Source: JBGPBY01 sp041481485
GTDB taxonomy: Bacteria; Acidobacteriota; Terriglobia; 20CM-2-55-15
Assembly: GCA_041481485.1 (NCBI GenBank)
Contig: JBGPBY010000356.1
Location: 1-7,769, forward strand
Direction of reading: 5' to 3'
Length of the DNA stretch: 7,769 nt
The notes below the pieces were generated by a model. The model searched no databases. It had not been told where the DNA came from and was given only the letters and a program-made list of their open reading frames with translations. Within the stretch, counting starts at the first letter, position 1. The number at the start of each line of letters is the position of its first letter. The position numbers and the translations under genes were made by a program. Below, piece by piece: positions 5,936-7,769 of this stretch.

Positions 5936-5943
5936 AGGGAGGG
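5936..5943 (+). promoter_or_regulatory. dedA ribosome binding site supporting a TTG start
   Basis: AGGGAGGG is a near-perfect Shine-Dalgarno ending 4 nt before TTG 5948-5950. It is the reason for choosing that TTG rather than the next TTG (5957) or the in-frame ATG 11 codons further on. Confidence 0.75.
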
Positions 5944-5947
5944 TTAA

Positions 5948-6559
5948 TTGGGTTCTTTGATCGAATCTCTCCGGCAATTCATGGATGTTCGAGCCCTCAT
6001 TCAGTGGGGAGGAATCATTGGCATCACCGGAATTGTCTTTGTAGAAACCGGCCTTTTCTTTGGATTTTTTTTGCCGGGCGATTCCCTTTTGGTCACCGCC
6101 GGAATCTTGGCCGCCGCAGGTCAGCTCAACATCGTGTTGCTGTTGGTGTTTCCCACACTTGCCGCCATCATCGGTGACCAGACCGGTTATCTGATTGGCA
6201 GGGCCGCGGGTGACGCTCTTGGCGACCGTTATCCGAAATTCCGTGCACAACTGGATCGCGCGCACGCTTTCTATGAGAAGCATGGTTCTAAAACCATTGT
6301 GATTGCGCGCTTTGTCCCAATCATACGGACGTTTGTGCCCGCGGTGGCGGGTGCCGCCAGGATGCGTTACGGAAATTTTGTCGTCTTTAATATTCTAGGT
6401 GGAGCACTTTGGGTATTCAGCACGGTGCTCCTCGGGTACGGAGTGGGAAGTCTCATTCCCAATATTGACAAGTATCTGCACCTGGTTATTGCTGTTGTTA
6501 TATTTCTATCGCTGATTCCTGTTATGTTGGAATGGTACAAACATCGGACTCAATCATGA
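5948..6559 (+). CDS. DedA-family integral membrane protein (VTT domain)
   Basis: DedA proteins are inner-membrane transporters. Some members flip undecaprenyl phosphate or phospholipids and are needed for envelope integrity or resistance to cationic peptides; which lipid this one handles cannot be told. The 203-residue length is typical. Family marks are the acidic Glu33 and Asp46 in FVETGLFFGFFLPGDSLL (31-48), GDQTGYLIGR (76-85), and the arginine motif RFVPIIRTFVPAVAG (121-135) with Arg121 and Arg127. These match the essential Glu, Asp and two Arg of studied DedA proteins. Hydrophobic segments lie at about 20-42, 47-75, 118-135, 141-165 and 176-194. It starts at TTG with a strong ribosome binding site. 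Its TGA stop overlaps the ATG of the following VWA gene (ATGA), so the two are coupled. Confidence 0.93.
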   Translation: MGSLIESLRQFMDVRALIQWGGIIGITGIVFVETGLFFGFFLPGDSLLVTAGILAAAGQLNIVLLLVFPTLAAIIGDQTGYLIGRAAGDALGDRYPKFRAQLDRAHAFYEKHGSKTIVIARFVPIIRTFVPAVAGAARMRYGNFVVFNILGGALWVFSTVLLGYGVGSLIPNIDKYLHLVIAVVIFLSLIPVMLEWYKHRTQS

Positions 6560-7455
6560 AGCCACTGGTGCAGTGTCTAATCGTATTGATGATTGCGGGA
6601 GTCCTGTACGCACAGGACGATTCCGGCGCATTTTCTCTCAACGTCAACTCCGATCTCATGGAACTGCATGTTTCCGTGGTGGACGAGAAGGAGCGCACCG
6701 TGAGTGGCCTGAATCAGGAGAATTTTCAGGTTACTGAAAATGGAGTCCGGCAAAAAATATCCTTTTTCAAACACGAAGATATTCCCGTCAGCCTCGGACT
6801 GGTTCTCGATAACAGCCGTAGTATTGAACCGCGCAAGGCTCGTCTGGATGCTGCAGCGCTTTCATTTGTGCATCAGAGCAACCCTGAGGACGAAACATTT
6901 GTCGTCCATTTCGACTTCGATGCTCGTCTGGATCGCGACTTCACCTCAAAGCTGCCCGAACTGGAACAGTCACTCACCGCGTCAAAACCATTTGGACAGA
7001 CGGCGATTTACGATGCGCTGCTTCTCGCCCTGGATCATATGAAGAACGCGAAACAACAAAAGAAGGTACTGCTGCTGGTGACCGATGGCCTGGATAATGT
7101 TTCGAAAGCGACGTTGAATCAGCTGCTCGATACGATAAAGCGCAGCCGTGTCGCCATCATCGTTGTCGGATTACTCAGTGCCGCCGAAGGTGAAAAAGCC
7201 GAGCAAAGCCTTTCCAGAATTGCCGAAGCCAGCGGCGGCCGCGCCTATTTTCCAGAGGATGTGGATCAGGCCCGTGTCTATATGGAAAAGACCGCTCGGG
7301 ATCTTCGGACTCAATACACCATTGGTTACGTCCCAACCGACCCAGTTCATGACGGTTCGTGGCGATCCGTGCGCGTAAACGTGACTCCACCCCCAGGTTC
7401 GACAACCCATCTTGAGGTGGATTATCGCCACGGATATTACCGTCCGGAACCGTAG
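6556..7455 (+). CDS. secreted VWA-domain protein, acidobacterial VWFA-related type
   Basis: The 299-residue protein begins with a signal peptide (about 1-19, cleavage near LYAQ), so it acts outside the cytoplasm. A short beta-rich N-terminal region (about 25-76, with the GLNQENFQVTENG block at 51-63) precedes a VWA domain (about 77-245). The metal-ion-dependent adhesion site is intact: DNSRS (Asp85, Ser87, Ser89), Thr149 in GQTAIYDAL and Asp177 in VTDGLDN. The C-terminus, with RTQYTIGYVPTDP (251-263) and YRHGYYRP (290-297), is typical of the VWFA-related family abundant in Acidobacteriota. The function is probably protein or ligand binding; no enzyme motif is seen. The start is placed at the ATG overlapping the dedA stop (ATGA) because the signal peptide begins there. 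An ATG 24 nt upstream would put eight polar residues before it. The partner is unknown. Confidence 0.92.
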   Translation: MKPLVQCLIVLMIAGVLYAQDDSGAFSLNVNSDLMELHVSVVDEKERTVSGLNQENFQVTENGVRQKISFFKHEDIPVSLGLVLDNSRSIEPRKARLDAAALSFVHQSNPEDETFVVHFDFDARLDRDFTSKLPELEQSLTASKPFGQTAIYDALLLALDHMKNAKQQKKVLLLVTDGLDNVSKATLNQLLDTIKRSRVAIIVVGLLSAAEGEKAEQSLSRIAEASGGRAYFPEDVDQARVYMEKTARDLRTQYTIGYVPTDPVHDGSWRSVRVNVTPPPGSTTHLEVDYRHGYYRPEP

Positions 7456-7461
7456 CCTCTC

Positions 7462-7470
7462 TGGTACACT
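7462..7470 (+). promoter_or_regulatory. weak candidate promoter for the EAL/HDOD gene
   Basis: TGGTACACT is an extended -10-like element (TACACT, 4 of 6) in the 29-nt gap between the VWA gene and the next gene. Transcription would start about 8 nt before the ATG, giving an almost leaderless mRNA, which fits the absence of a Shine-Dalgarno there. Read-through from the upstream pair is the alternative, since no terminator is present. Confidence 0.25.
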
Positions 7471-7484
7471 GCCAACGTAATTTC

Positions 7485-7769
7485 ATGCAAGCGCCACCAT
7501 TCGACGAAAGCAACCTTTCACTACCTCAGGCATCTGTTGCAAGACAGCCCATCTTTGAACGCGATCAGAAGATTTTTGGCTACGAACTTCTGTTCCGGCA
7601 ACCGGGAGATCAGAAGGCAATTTTCAACAATCCTGTTCAGGCAACTGCCCAGGTCATCTTCAGCGCTTTTTTTGAAATTGGCGTGGAGCGCATGGTCGGC
7701 TCCGCGCAGGCGTTCATCAATGTGACGAACAAGTTTATTCTGGCGAACCATTGCCGCTTTCTACCCAAG
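7485..7769 (+). CDS. EAL/HDOD (YuxH-type) signalling protein, 5' part only
   Basis: An open frame from ATG 7485 runs to the window edge without a stop (95 codons seen). Its residues 18-38, starting VARQPIF and ending GYELLFR, are the characteristic opening of YuxH-type proteins, in which a degenerate EAL domain precedes an HDOD domain. AFINVTNKFIL (76-86) is another family block. The catalytic EAL triplet is replaced by ELL, so c-di-GMP hydrolysis is unlikely and a regulatory or binding role is expected from the family. The HDOD half would lie beyond the window and is not seen. There is no clear Shine-Dalgarno before the ATG. The first 17 residues are Pro/Ser-rich and unconserved, so a slightly different start is possible. 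It lies 29 nt after the VWA gene on the same strand. Confidence 0.85.
   Translation, partial: MQAPPFDESNLSLPQASVARQPIFERDQKIFGYELLFRQPGDQKAIFNNPVQATAQVIFSAFFEIGVERMVGSAQAFINVTNKFILANHCRFLPK

Noticed and set aside
6532..6555. Upstream ATG for the VWA protein
   Set aside because: It adds eight polar residues before a clear signal peptide and lengthens the overlap with dedA; the ATGA-overlapping ATG at 6556 is the better start.

Overview
The window holds nine protein-coding genes (one cut by the right edge) and one tRNA, packed densely at moderate GC. I infer a member of the Acidobacteriota. The main support is a secreted von Willebrand factor A (VWA) protein of the type that is greatly expanded in that phylum. 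A menaquinone/UbiE-type methyltransferase, a single TatA-like protein paired with TatC, and a separate M28 glutaminyl-cyclase-like enzyme fit this but do not prove it. No phage, transposase, CRISPR, toxin or defence gene is visible, and no stretch over 300 bases lacks a gene.

Left part, minus strand (85-3487): an operon read ctp -> aroB -> ubiE. It encodes an exported S41 C-terminal processing protease, 3-dehydroquinate synthase (shikimate pathway) and demethylmenaquinone methyltransferase. The genes are tightly coupled. The aroB Shine-Dalgarno lies across the ctp stop codon, and aroB and ubiE overlap by 23 nt. aroB and ubiE act in aromatic/quinone metabolism, upstream and at the last step of menaquinone synthesis respectively. 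The extreme left edge (1-66) has a G/C-rich motif occurring twice that looks like a remnant of an intergenic palindromic repeat.

Centre (3488-4838): a divergent promoter region feeds ctp leftwards and tatA-tatC rightwards. tatA and tatC overlap by one base. They would form a minimal twin-arginine translocase for exporting folded proteins.

Centre right, minus strand (4840-5834): a tRNA-Ala(CGC) with a near-ideal sigma-70 promoter is followed after 16 nt by an M28 metallo-enzyme with the complete glutaminyl-peptide cyclotransferase residue set. The M28 gene has no visible promoter of its own and is probably co-transcribed with the tRNA. It converges on tatC with a one-base gap.

Right part, plus strand (5948-7769): a DedA-family membrane protein overlaps a secreted VWA-domain protein by ATGA. 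The start of a YuxH-type EAL/HDOD signalling protein follows and runs off the end.

Most of the window is well-understood housekeeping and envelope biology. I do not see an obviously new system. The points worth a second look are the non-canonical aroB start, the tRNA/M28 transcription unit, the DedA-VWA coupling, and the enlarged TatC periplasmic loop.
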